Assembly (NCBI GenBank): GCA_020091685.1
Contig: CM034599.1
Coordinates: 2,175,641-2,239,640 of the forward strand
Length of the DNA: 64,000 nucleotides
Direction of reading: 5' to 3'
From: Lutjanus erythropterus
Lineage: Eukaryota > Chordata > Actinopteri > Lutjaniformes > Lutjanidae
The first letter of the stretch is position 1. The number at the start of each line of letters is the position of its first letter. The translations under genes and the position numbers were made by a program. Shown here piece by piece: positions 12,870 through 24,800 of this stretch. A model generated the notes under the pieces. The model worked only from the letters and a program-made list of their open reading frames with translations, had not been told where the DNA came from and searched no databases.

Positions 12870-14240
12870 TGATGCATTAAATTAAGGGCATCAGACAATC
12901 ATAATTACAACCTCTAGGAAAATATTCAGCAGCAGGCAGAGTCCAGGGAGGAAAGAGTGCAGCCAGAGGAAATGTTTATTAGAGAGCATCAGCCATCGTG
13001 ATCCACTGAACAGCAGAGAGCCTGAATCACAGCAGAGAATAAGGTCAGATCAGGATCAAAGCCTTTAAAGCCCCAATGATGAGATCTATAAATAGAAACA
13101 TCACAAACCTGCTTCATACCATTCACTCCAATACAATCTGAGAAAAGCTATGTTTGTGCTCACAATAATATTCAATATCCTAAAGTTCAGGTGTGGAGGA
13201 TGCTGTGAGAGCCATCTGTTAAGTAGCTGGACGCACCCCGGGGTCTCGCATCAATGACCCTTCAAGGCTGAACTGTCCAGCTTCAGTAAGAACTGGACCA
13301 AACAAGAAAATCACAGAAAACTTTGTAAATTAATGGCTACAAATATTTTACACTCTTACAAAGAACGGTTCTGGAGGGGTTCTTCCTCAAGGGCTGAGGG
13401 TCTCCTCCTCAGAGACATGTTGTTGGTGGTGGTCTGTGCAGCCATTAAGCACATCACAACAGGTGGATGGAGATTTCTTTTCACGGACTAATTGACAATG
13501 AACATCATTTCTGATATTTAAAGATTTTTAAAACTTCTGCTTCATGTCCTGTGGTTGTGTCTCACTACACTGTTACTCTTCTCCCCATGACTCCCACGAC
13601 TACTGCTGTGATTCTATCTGCATCCCTGAACTTTCAGAAGCAAATGCACAAATATTCACAAAATGAATGCAGAGTATGGACAGAAAACTCCGTCCATATC
13701 CATATGTGTATCTAACGTTAAGCATTAATGTGTCTTGAGGGTTGTGCCTAGATGGTAACCCTGTATTTGCAAAACTCTTGAAAGATTTTATTAATTTGAT
13801 AATGTAATGACACTGTGGTTAAGATCTGCTGTGGTCCCTTGGGTTTAGGATATGCACATTGGGTATTTATCATATTACACTCATGCCATCCTCTTGTGGG
13901 CCGTGGAAAAAAATCAGCAGGTCTGTAACTGACCCGCAGGCCGCTGGTTAAATAGACGTGCTTCAGGGTCCCTGGACCAAGATTGATGTGACAGAACGAC
14001 ACACTGGGACACGGATGTTCTTCAAAGAACGACAGTGATTCACTGGAGTTGTGATGTATCCAAACAGGATATGACAGATCCTGCTGACGACATGCTGACT
14101 GACAACAAGGTGACCAAAAGATGAATTCATATTTGTAGAGGGCCAACGACAACAGGCAAAAGAAACCTCCTAACCTGCGACTGGCAAAGATTTCTGCCAG
14201 GAAGAGCTTTCTGCCAGATAGCACTGAAGGCTAACTTCTC
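12870..14240. other. Intergenic DNA upstream of lrrc75b
   Basis: No protein-family match was seen in any frame. The longer minus-strand frames here have no family resemblance and run into the repeat at 14250. Nothing further is supported. Confidence 0.4.
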
Positions 14241-14248
14241 CCACAGAC

Positions 14249-14835
14249 TTAGAAATAAGGGTTCTTCCTGAAGGGCTGAGGTTTTACCCAGAGCCATTTG
14301 CTTCCAAAGAACACTTTTTTGACGAAAGGGTTTGTCACAAATAATTTTAATATTAGGGGCAAGAACCCAAAGAATCTTTTTTTGAAACAAAAAGTTTCTA
14401 GAATTGTTGAAATCCTTAAGGAACTCTTTTGTCAAGGGATTTTTATACCACAGTATAAAAGGGTTCAAAGCAGAACCCCCTGGGTGGGTTCTAGATAAGA
14501 CTCTGGGGATATAAAAAGGTTCTCTAGTATATTCTAGACAAAACCCTTTAAATATAAAAAGGTTCTTGGTAGAAGCTCTTGAGTGGGTTCTTGTTAGCAC
14601 CTTTGAAAGGTGGAAAGGTTCTGGATAGAACTCCCAGAGAGGGTTTTGGGTGAAACCATTACACAGTAGAAGGGTTTTTTGTAGAACCTCTTATAGGGGG
14701 TTCTAGGTGAAACATATAACCCCTTTATGCTGGGTTTTGGAGTGGAACATTTATAAAAGATTCTAACAAGAACCAAAAACGGGTTCCCCTATGGCGCACC
14801 ATTTCTCATTCTAGCACCTTTATTTCTAAGAGTGC
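14249..14835. mobile_element. GGTTCT/AGAACC-rich tandem-structured element, copy 1
   Basis: It starts CTTAGAAATAAGGGTTCTT and ends CACCTTTATTTCTAAGAGTG, so the termini are inverted repeats around TTAGAAATAA. Inside, about 55-60-bp units alternate AGGTTCT and AGAACC/AAACCC motifs joined by 'ggatataaaaaggttct'-like linkers. No transposase is present. I interpret it as a non-autonomous DNA transposon with internal tandem repeats. Related arrays occur at 17815, 26986, 28536, 30720 and 53925. Confidence 0.65.
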
Positions 14836-15049
14836 ATGTGCCAACATATATTTGTTTATGGTAAAACAAAGATTCATGCACCTTTCAGTTCTTTCTCTCT
14901 CAGTTCTCAGACCTTAAGACTCAAAACAAACTGAAACTTGATAGTTTAAAAAAATATATATATTTCTTTCTGAGTTCTGCATCATTTCTCAGATGTTGCA
15001 TTGGTTTCCTGTTCGCATCAGATATTGAAAACAACCCTGACATCCTTTA

Positions 15050-15800
15050 TTCTGTTATTCTCCCCTCCTCGCAGCTGCTCAGAGGGGAGTTTGAAGCCTG
15101 GGAGGGGAGACGCATCAGGCACCAGATGCTCGGATTGGTCGGACGGACGCTCCACGTTGCACAAACCTAAACAGCAGCAGCGTAAAGGAGGACGGACGGC
15201 CGGAGGATGAAGCAGCCGGAGGAGCATCCTCATCATCCGAGACAGAGACAGAACCAGAGCCAGGCGCACGTATCCCGCGGTGGAGGAGGAAAAACATCCA
15301 GATATGAGCGTGTGCATGAGAGGATGGTGACAAATTAGACTGTCGAGGGAGATTCTGTGTGTTTCTGCAGCGGATCATCAGTCTGCAGCGCCAGACAACA
15401 CGGCGCTGTTTTCTACCAGGAAACCGGAGCTGATCATGGGTTTGTCCTCTTGGTAATATTGTCTGAGCTGCAACACACCCGTCTATAGAAGACTGTAATA
15501 ACACCACCATGGGCTCCAGATTGAGCCGGCAGAGCAGCCTGGACAATGAGAATTTCTCCAAAAAGCGACGCAAGCTGCTGGACGGCAGCGGGGACACCGA
15601 CAGGGGCAGCAGTCGGGGCGGAGGAGACTTTCTGTTTGCACTGATGCTCAAATCAGACAAACTGCCGGGGATGCTGCGCAGGACCAACCACAGCCCGTAC
15701 ATGAGGCGGGTGGCGTGGATCAAAGAGATCCAGAAGCTGCTCCGTGACCGCAGGATCGAGCAGGCGACCGACGTGCTCAAATTACTGAGGAAGGTAAGCA
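15050..15800 (+). promoter_or_regulatory. lrrc75b: CpG-rich promoter region and 5'UTR of lrrc75b
   Basis: CpG density and GC content rise sharply compared with the AT-rich flanks, beginning near 15060 and continuing through the first coding exon. This is the usual look of a vertebrate CpG-island promoter. No TATA box is convincing, so the transcription start is not placed. Confidence 0.55.
15509..15793 (+). CDS. lrrc75b: lrrc75b coding exon 1
   Basis: Encodes residues 1-95: [10 protein letters not shown], the basic KKRRK cluster, a Gly/Ser/Arg-rich linker, and then the conserved helical start [19 protein letters not shown] ending in LLRK. The donor is AAG followed by GTAAGC. The frame stays open into the intron, so translation past residue 95 there is artefactual. 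Confidence 0.95.
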
Positions 15801-18800
15801 GAGAGCTCGGCCTGAGAGGAGCTGGAGTGTGTTTGATGCTCCTGCGCGCACAGAAACATCACAGAGCAACAGATGGAGGAGAAGCAGGAGCTGGCGGTGT
15901 GTGTGTGTGTGTGTGGATGCAGTTTCATGTGTTTGCAGGGACAAAATTTTGCACAGCCACAGGTGTTTTAACCTCCTGCACCCCTCTGAGCTCTGACACC
16001 TGCCCTCCTCGCCCAGCTTTTCTCCCCTGGAGGTGAGTCTGCAGCCAGGGTTTGGAGGTTTACTTTTAAGGATGCACAACAAGGATTTCTTTTAATCTAC
16101 TGATTTACTGATTTAATCTATGGCCTATACTGATAAAATAACTGATAATTTCACAATATTGTACTTTAAAAAGAAGAAAGAAGTTCACCTGTAGTATCAC
16201 AATATTAAAGTAATGTAACTTGATTACTTTCTGCTATTTTTGGATTACCTCAGTACCAAATATGGTGAAATTGTTTAGCCTAATGTACTGTTTTATGTTC
16301 AATATAGTTTTATGATAGCTTCCTTTGTTGTGCACAGATGCACGTTTAGATTAACAGCTGTAAATTTACACCCAGTTTCATCCAGAAACTGTTAAAGGGA
16401 AAATTCACCACTTTTCATGTCGATGTCCAGTCAGTGTTGATGGTAAATGTGATCAATTCTTCATTGCTGCTATGTTGAACAACAAAACTGAGTCTTCCTG
16501 CTCACAGAGCTGTGCAGCAGTGCCTACATGCACCAGGATGCATTGCAGGTGTTGCAACTCCATGTTTCTACAGTAGCCCAGAACAGACAACCCAACAACA
16601 ACACTGACTCTGGATACTTAAGCTCTTGTGCATGTTGCACAAGTTTTGCAGCTGCTGTAGATTCTCCCACACACTTGGAAGGGGAGGGTGACACCGCTTC
16701 CTAATGTACAGCGAGTGAGTGAGTGAACTCGAGCAGATGGAGTTCAAAAAAATCATCCAGATATATTTTGAGCAATGTTGCAGCTTTGCGCCTGTGTTTA
16801 GGGTTAGGTGGAAGTTATTTATTCATAACTAACAGCCTTTTGTGTTCCTTGTGAGTTAGATGCCAGTAAATCCTCCACACTGGTCCTTTAAGTCAAAGTG
16901 TAAACATGTAAATGTAGGCACTGCTGCACGGCTCCGCGAGCAGGACAGCTTTCTTTTCTTGGTCACTATAACCGCACTGAGGAATTCATTGCCTCAACTG
17001 ATTATATTTACCATCAACACTGACTGGATGAACACGTGAATTGTGTTGAATTTCTCTTTTAACCCATTCATCCACCACAGCCTGCTCCTGACGTGAACCT
17101 TGTCACTCTTCATTTGATGTCATATGACTTCCTAAAGTCCCTCTGGCATAAAAATTTTAAATTTTAAGTTGACTGAATTTAAAGACAACTCGAGGTGATC
17201 GCTTAATGATGCAAAACAAACTAACTTTTCTAGTCAAGCTTGATATTAATTCAGTTTTACTTGAAAATACTTGTTCATTGAGTTTAAGATGTTAAGTTGA
17301 ACAGACAGTTCTTCCCTCACACTAACAAACATTACAAACAAATTTGATTTCCTGTCACATTTTCTCAGTTTGAAGAGTGAGTTTAAGTTTTTCTTAAAGT
17401 GTAGCCACACTGCAAGTTTCCATCATGTTCTCTCCAAACTATAGAAATTGAGGTCTCGTGAGTCTAAAACAATGCATGCTGGGAAGTCTGCTTAAAAACT
17501 TATTGAATGAGTTGATTGAATTCTGTACAGAACATTCATTCATTTAAAAGAAGTTAGAAAAACAAAACTACTGAAGTGATCTGAAAATAAATACTAGCAC
17601 TTGTAAGTTTAATTAACTTGAATAAATAAAACTTGTATATTTGTGTCAAGTTAATTAGAAAAAATAGTTGATTCCACTAAATGCTTGTGTGATTATTTTT
17701 TACAGTGCATAAAGGGTTGATAGTATACAGCTGTTCAAGAATAGTAATAATAATAATCAATATTTCAAACACACTGGTATTGGATTAGTGCTCTCTTTAA
17801 AATTAAGGTGATAACTAGAACCATATAGGGTTCTTTGGGGGTTCTACCTAGAACCATCTGCGAAAAGTTCCACCACTGTAAAAAATAATCACACAAGCAT
17901 TTAGTGGAATGAACTAATTTATTGCTCTTATCCACCAAATAAGCTCTGGTTCTTGAACCGTTTCTGTTGAAGATCTTTGGAACCTTGAGCTATCGAGTGA
18001 ACCTACCCATATTTCTGCCATTTTTGAGTGGAACCATTGTAATCAAGGATGTCATCAACAGAGGGAACACACCCAGGGGTTCTACTAAGAACCCTTTTAT
18101 ATCCCAGTGGTTTCATCTGAAACCCACCCAGGGGGATTCTAAAGAGAACCACATTACAATCCAATGCTTTCATCTAGAAGCCACTTAGGGGGGTTCTACC
18201 GAGAACCTTTTTATATCCCTGCCGTTTTTGAATATTTAAGGGTGAGGATCTTTTAACATCTGTGCTTTCAGCAATCCTCAGAAACCTCTTTTTTCAAAAA
18301 AGGGTTCTTTGCATGAAAAAGGCTTTGAATGGAACCATCAGTCTTAGAAAAAAACCTTGAAGAACCCTTTTGAAATCCTTATTTCTAAGACTGTACAACC
18401 GATAAACAAAGTTCAGGTATCTGAATCGGTAGTGGGACCATCTTGGCTGGCAGAAAGTCCTTTCTGACAGACAGGTTTCTGGGAGAAAGAACTTATTCCG
18501 AGTGCGGCTGAATGCACGGCCTCACTGCCTCCTTTGGCCACTTCCTCCAGAAGCGTTTGTTTTTTATAGAAAGTAGGCCACTGGCAGAGCATCGTACCTG
18601 TGACACATTGTTTCAGCGGCAGCCTCAGCGTGTGACTCACCACAGCGTTCACTCTCGCTGTGCAGGAGAACGTGCTCCATGTTGACGTCTGATGTGGAAG
18701 GATAACCTGCTCTAAATCTAAATGAGGAAACGGCCACACTGCATGCTGGGTATCATTGCATTATCCCAGATTTTATTAGTCTGTGGGTGTGATCAGATCA

Positions 18801-21800
18801 TCCTCTCTACATCTGCCCTTGTTTTGTCCACTGTGGACAGTGTCTCACCTCTCCTGAGGCTGTTCTGATGCTCCCATTAGAGCGACCTGCCCCCTCCATC
18901 CCTCTGCACTCCTAATGTCTCCCTGCTCTCTCTCTGTAATGGTCTGTGTGCTCCAGCAGCAGCAGCAATGTGAGCCCTGGAGTCCTGTGTTCCACAGTAC
19001 AAAATATTATTCTTCTCCAAAATGTTTTATTAACTCACCTCAAGAAGGAAGGTCACAGAAATGAAAATCTAGACCGCTGTTGTTGCTGTCATGTGAAGGA
19101 TTATTAATTTTTCAATGATGTTTTTTTTTTTTTTTTTCCTTTTTGGCTGATGAAAATCTCTTAAACCGACTGGATCATATATTAAACCTGTACTGTCATC
19201 AAGCCAGAATACAATTTCTCTTGTTTTAAAGAGCTTTTGTTGCAGCCTATTTGATGCAGTCCTCATTTGAGCACGACAATAGCGACAAGTAGGTATTGTA
19301 GTCGTGACCTAGAATACATTACAGCTCCACTGTACTGAGTAAATGATGTTGGATCTTAAAGGGGCAGTTCAGGGTTTTTGAAGTGTGGTTGAATGAGGTT
19401 TTTATCCATAGTCAGTGTATTACCTACAGAAGATGGTGGTCGACATGCTCCCAGTTTGGAGAAGCAGCAGGAGTACTGGTCTGGGACAGGATCACACTGC
19501 TCCTTTTAGTGCATCTTATACTACAAATAATTTCACCACTTTACCCTGCTGTCAGACAGACTTATCTGATGGGAGACTGCTGTTGTATCAGCCAAATATC
19601 ACTCCTTCCAAACTAACCAAACTCCAAAGATGAAATCAGTGATGAAAACAGGAGTTGCTGATCTACCGCTGAATCCAAACTAGCTCTTTATAACACCAAA
19701 ATCACAGAATAACACCAACAAACTAGCCAATCAATGCAGCAGTAGACCAGCAACTCCTGTGTTCTGTGAGGTAAAATTACTTATTTCATCAGTGGAGTTT
19801 GTCTGGTTTGCAGTGAGCGACATTTGGGTGATATAAGGGCGGTTTAAAGAAGGCCTTCTGGCAGCAAGGTAAACAAATGAAAATATTTGAAATATAGCAC
19901 ACACTAAAAGGACTAGTGTGTAGGATCTAGTGGCATGTAGCAGTGAGCTTGCAGATTACATTAACACCTCAGCTCACCCTCCCCTTCCAAGCATGTAGGA
20001 GAACTCATGGTAGCTGCCAAACTTGCACAGAACATCAATGTCCACATCTAGAGTGTTTGGTTTGTCATTTCTACAGTAGTACAGTAGGTTCTGCAGTCTT
20101 TGTAGATACTAACTGCTCTTTTTAATGGCTTAAATCTGCTGGCACAGCTGTAACGGCTGCAGGTACCGGTGCCGCTAGAGGCTATTGTAGACAATTGCTC
20201 TGTCTCAGGGCATCCCGGCAGCAGCTCTGCGCTCTGCTCCACTTCAGATATGTGGGCAAGTCTGTTCTTGACAAATGAGGCATCAAACTGCACCGACAGG
20301 AGGTCAGACACAGGAATGGCACAGAGAATCCAGTCAGTTTTCAAAATAAAAGACCATGTGCCACACTTATAAAAATGGATAAAAAAGAAGTATTTAACTC
20401 CACAGCCTACTTCTCAATGTTAGAAACAAAAAATAAAGGACCAATTGAACAAAGTCTGATGAAATCAACATAATCAAGTGGGCAAAACACTCCATGTCTG
20501 AAACTCTGATGGTGGAGCATGAAGTTGTGTGAAGAACAGATCAAAACCATGTTGCCGATACGATGTGCCCAGTGGAATCAAGGCATAACTGATCGATGCA
20601 GCATGTTCTGCGAGGTAAAATTACTGTTTTTGCCAGTGGCTTTTGAGAGTGATATTTGGTTTCTATAATGGAGGTTTCCTGGTAGGAAAGGCTGTCTGAC
20701 AACAAGGTAAAGCGGAGAAAATATTCTAAATATAGCGTACACTTAAAGGTAGAATAAGCAGGATTTGTCAGTTGCTGTTTTTTAACACACCACAAAGATA
20801 CTTGATTGTTAAGTTTCATTGTCAAGATGTCAGATGCTGACATTTTGGCTTGTTAAAGTGTCCCTTGCAGCAAAATAATGAGAAAATAAGAAGGTGCAGG
20901 TGTGGAGCAGGGCTGAAGGTGGCGCCACACACTTCTGGTGGGTCATTGGTGCTGATTAAGAGGGATACTCCTGCTGCTTCTCTGGAGGCAGGCTGACTGC
21001 CATCAGCTGTGGGTCAGGGGTGCAAGAAAATGTTCGTATTGTGATATCGTGATATGTGTAAAGATTCATGGCAGTGATTAATTTTCTGTTGTGTTTAAAC
21101 TCCTATCTGTTACATGGCAGTGTTGTTGTCTATCTTCACTGTGCTGATTGCATAGAAAAAAACTTTTTTTAATTTATGCATAAATTATGGGTGTGGTCTT
21201 TATACTGTGTATCATGATTCATCTTGTGTTGCCAGATTCTTGCCAACACTCAGTCCTGTAATACACTGACTGTGGATAAATACCTCATACAACCAGACTT
21301 CAGAGCATCTAAACTATCCCTTTACTCCGAGGTTTGTTTGTTCGAGGCCTTTTCCCACCTGTGGGGGGATATATAGCATTAAAAGTCATGTAAAAGAATA
21401 AAGGTGCGTGGAAGATGTGACAGCAGCCTTGGTGATCTCATTTGTTTGCTCACCCTCGGGCCCTCCTCTGTCTTTTAGCTGTCGGCCAATCCAGCGTTAA
21501 TTACTCTGAAGCCTTGACACAGGAGAGAGTGGAACCTCCTTAATCAAGCCAAGGAGATAAACTGGCCGGCGCCGGCTCCATGACAGCCTCATCACAGGGG
21601 ACATGGGCTCGCTTCCTCTAAATGAGCTCCACTTTTATTAAATAAGCTTTACTTTATCTTCAGCGCGAGCAGGCAGATGTCTGAGAGATGCTGTTCTCTG
21701 AATTTAAAAGGAGTTTGTGGCAGAGTTAATTGGTGTGTAACAGTGAGCTCTGCTCCAGATATGAGGCAGATCTGAGCTCTGCTGCAGATATGTGAAGGAT

Positions 21801-24800
21801 TCGTGTCTTCGTGCTCGCACGTGACAATTGATCGTGTCTAAACTCAGAAGGGAGATATTTTTATACCTTGTTTCTCAGAAGGGCAGAAGCAGCTTGGGTT
21901 CAGTCTGTGTTTACTGTTGCCCTCGTTAAAAGGGGAGCCAGTAGCTGCCAGCCTCCCACTCAAACTGTCTATTACAATCAATGCCGATTGTGGCGGAGAG
22001 AAAAAAAAGATGTGTGCGTCTGTGCGTGTGCACACTGTATGTACGTGTCTCAAAGGTTTGCTTCTCTCATTAAACTTTCATGGGCTTGTCATCGTAGTTT
22101 GCCTCATTAGAAGCTGGAGGATGAGGATGGACATGTTGATGAAGGCAGATTGTACAGTTCAGTTCACACAGCTGCACTGCCGACTGCTGTTTCTTTCATC
22201 ACACTCAAAAGGTCATCTGAACCCTCCTGTTTTTACTCGCTTTGATTTGTTTTCACTGCACATCCCTTCAGATTTGTCATATTTATGAGTAAGCTGCCAT
22301 GGCAGCTGTCAGTTCTGACCTCTCTGCAGATGTGCTGCTGCTGCTGCTGTGCAAACTTTTCAATCACATTTACGCAAAATCTCACATTTAAAGGTGCCAC
22401 TGCCCTATTTTTATCAGGTGAGAGGAAAGAGAGATAAATATGTGTTGAGCATGTGCCACAGATATATGTAGGGATTAAATGCATGTTTGTTTCCAGGAAT
22501 AAAAAAATAGGATATTTCAATGTTCTCATCTCATAGTGGAGCATGTATAGTACTAAAGCTGCATTGATTAATTGATTATTAATCAATTATTTAATTAATC
22601 TGTAACTATTTTGATAATCGATTAATCTGTTTGAGTCATTTTTTAAGAAATAAAAGTCAAAATTCTCTGATTTTAGCTTCTTAAATGTGAATATTTTCTG
22701 GTTTCTTTACTCCTCTTTGACAGTAAACTGAATATCTTTGGGATCTGGATGAAACAAGACATTTGAGGACGCCATCTTGGATAAATACTGATCATATTTT
22801 TCACAATTTTATGGATCAAACAACTGATCAGTTGATGGAGAAAATAATCAACAGATCAACAGAAACAACTTGGGTCAAACAGGTCTGGGAACAAATAGGT
22901 CGTATATCTGTGCTCCACATGTTTGACTTATTTTTCAACTGACAAGATTGTGACAGGATTAATTCATCAATTGTTCAAGAAATAATTGATTTTAAGTGAT
23001 TAACTGGCAATGAAACTAACTGTTAGTTGCAGCCCTATAGTCCAGTGGAAACTGCTTATATGAATCAAAAACTGGGACAGAATCCTTCCAGTACAAATGC
23101 TTTTTATATAAATTGCTCATAGTAATCAAGTAGCCCATTTTGTGTTTTTACAGACATAATTTAAAACTACGTTTGTTCTGTTTTGTAAATTTTATTCCCA
23201 TACCTCACAGTAACCTTCTGCTGCTGCCTGCGTTTGCTGCATGCAGTGAAATCATGACGGGAATAAGAAAGTAATTTCTTCTCAAAGTCAAACACATTCT
23301 CCTCAAAGCTTTGACAAACTGCCAAAAACAAGTCAGTAAACTACATCTTCTATACAGTACCTTTCTACATTATAGTGTATTTGAACTACACGCACTACAG
23401 TAATTTAATTTGTACAGTAACAGCTGTACGTTTATCTTCCTACTGTTGCAGCAATCGCCAGCTCTGCTTTGGTTGAAATAAACTTAACTCAAAGTTATGA
23501 AAAGGGATGAAAAGGGATGATTTATGTGCACCAGCACGTTCAGATTTGTGCATCTGCCAGAATCGGTTTTGGTGATTTTTATTTTGTTTCTGTCGCATTT
23601 GAATTCAGTGTGATTTACAATGATAAAATTACTGTTTCTGTAAATGGAGTCAGGTGGCTTTGAATAGAGCAATACATTTTCTGTTTCTGCTTAAACAAAA
23701 AGTATCTGAGCCTGTCAGTGGCAAAAACGAGCACTTTTAGTGGCTGCACTAAAGATGACTTTGCCGCCTGTTCAGCGGCTGCAGGGTTGCCAGATCTGTT
23801 TTCCTCATGGAAATTAGCTACTTTTGAAGTGTTTCTGTGAAACAAATTTTTTGTCCATTTGTTGGTTGGAACTATTTTGCATTGCAAATTACATTAATGA
23901 TATCTATTAATACATCCATATTTGAAATTAAATAATTTATTTGAATCTAAAACCTACCAAACTGACTCCAGAGCAGCACTGAACACACACAGACCTGGCA
24001 CACGTCACATAGATACCAACATAAACACACACAAATGTGACATGCCTATGCTCTCCAGCTGCCGGCACAAAAACATGGGAAAAAAGGTTAAGAATAGGAA
24101 AATAGGTTGAAAAATACCAAAGTTACCTACCTAACAAATAACCAAATATGCATCTACGAGATTTTCACATCACATCAGGTCAGATTTAAGTCTTTTCTGT
24201 GCCATGTGTCTGTGGCATGTTGGGATATGTGCTGTGGCTCGGTGCCATGGAGGTGTGATTATATATGCCAAAACACAGTGTTCCCTGTGACTCTCTCCAG
24301 ACTTCACTCTCCTCCCGTAGATGAAAAAGCTCCTGTCTCCTTTAATGAATATTTAAAACAAAACACTTCTTTTATCTTTCCGTCTCCAGTCACATTGCCC
24401 TTGACACGGCAGCGCCCCGTTTCCATCGCTAATGCATTTTTTTCTTCTCAGGTCCAGAGTCACACTGCGAGATGCTTAATTCTGATTATGGCAGGATGTT
24501 TTTATTTTTTATTTTGCTCTAATTATGATGCCTCTTCTCTTGTCTTTCTCTCCCTAGGATCTCGGTTTGGAAGGAACCTCGCTCAACGACATCTTGTACA
24601 AAAACGCCGCCTTCCTCAACCTGGTGGACCCGATCTCACACGAGCTGCTGCTCAGTCTGGCTCGAGAGATGCAGTGTCCCAAGAAGGTCAGCTCACTTTG
24701 TTGTCCTGTCAGTCTGTAACAACTCAGAGTCTCCACAAAGATCAAGCCTGATACTGGTTCTCTGCAAAACAAAGCATTCTTCTAAAAATACTTTTCCCTC

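Noticed and set aside
14127..14600. 157-codon minus-strand ORF with repeated short motifs
   Set aside because: It reads the GGTTCT/AGAACC tandem repeat and shows no domain.
14950..14970. TATA-like run upstream of lrrc75b
   Set aside because: It is a simple AT stretch about 550 bases from the start codon and outside the CpG-rich region, so it is unlikely to be the core promoter.
15115..15780. 221-codon minus-strand ORF
   Set aside because: It is the antisense of lrrc75b exon 1 and its GC-rich 5'UTR, kept open by base composition.
15794..16036. Continuation of the lrrc75b first-exon ORF into downstream sequence
   Set aside because: A consensus donor GTAAGC follows codon 95, and the family sequence resumes exactly at exon 2, so this is intron.
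24107..24751. 214-codon plus-strand ORF
   Set aside because: It crosses the exon 2 acceptor and reads the exon in the wrong frame. The correct frame joins exon 1 exactly.
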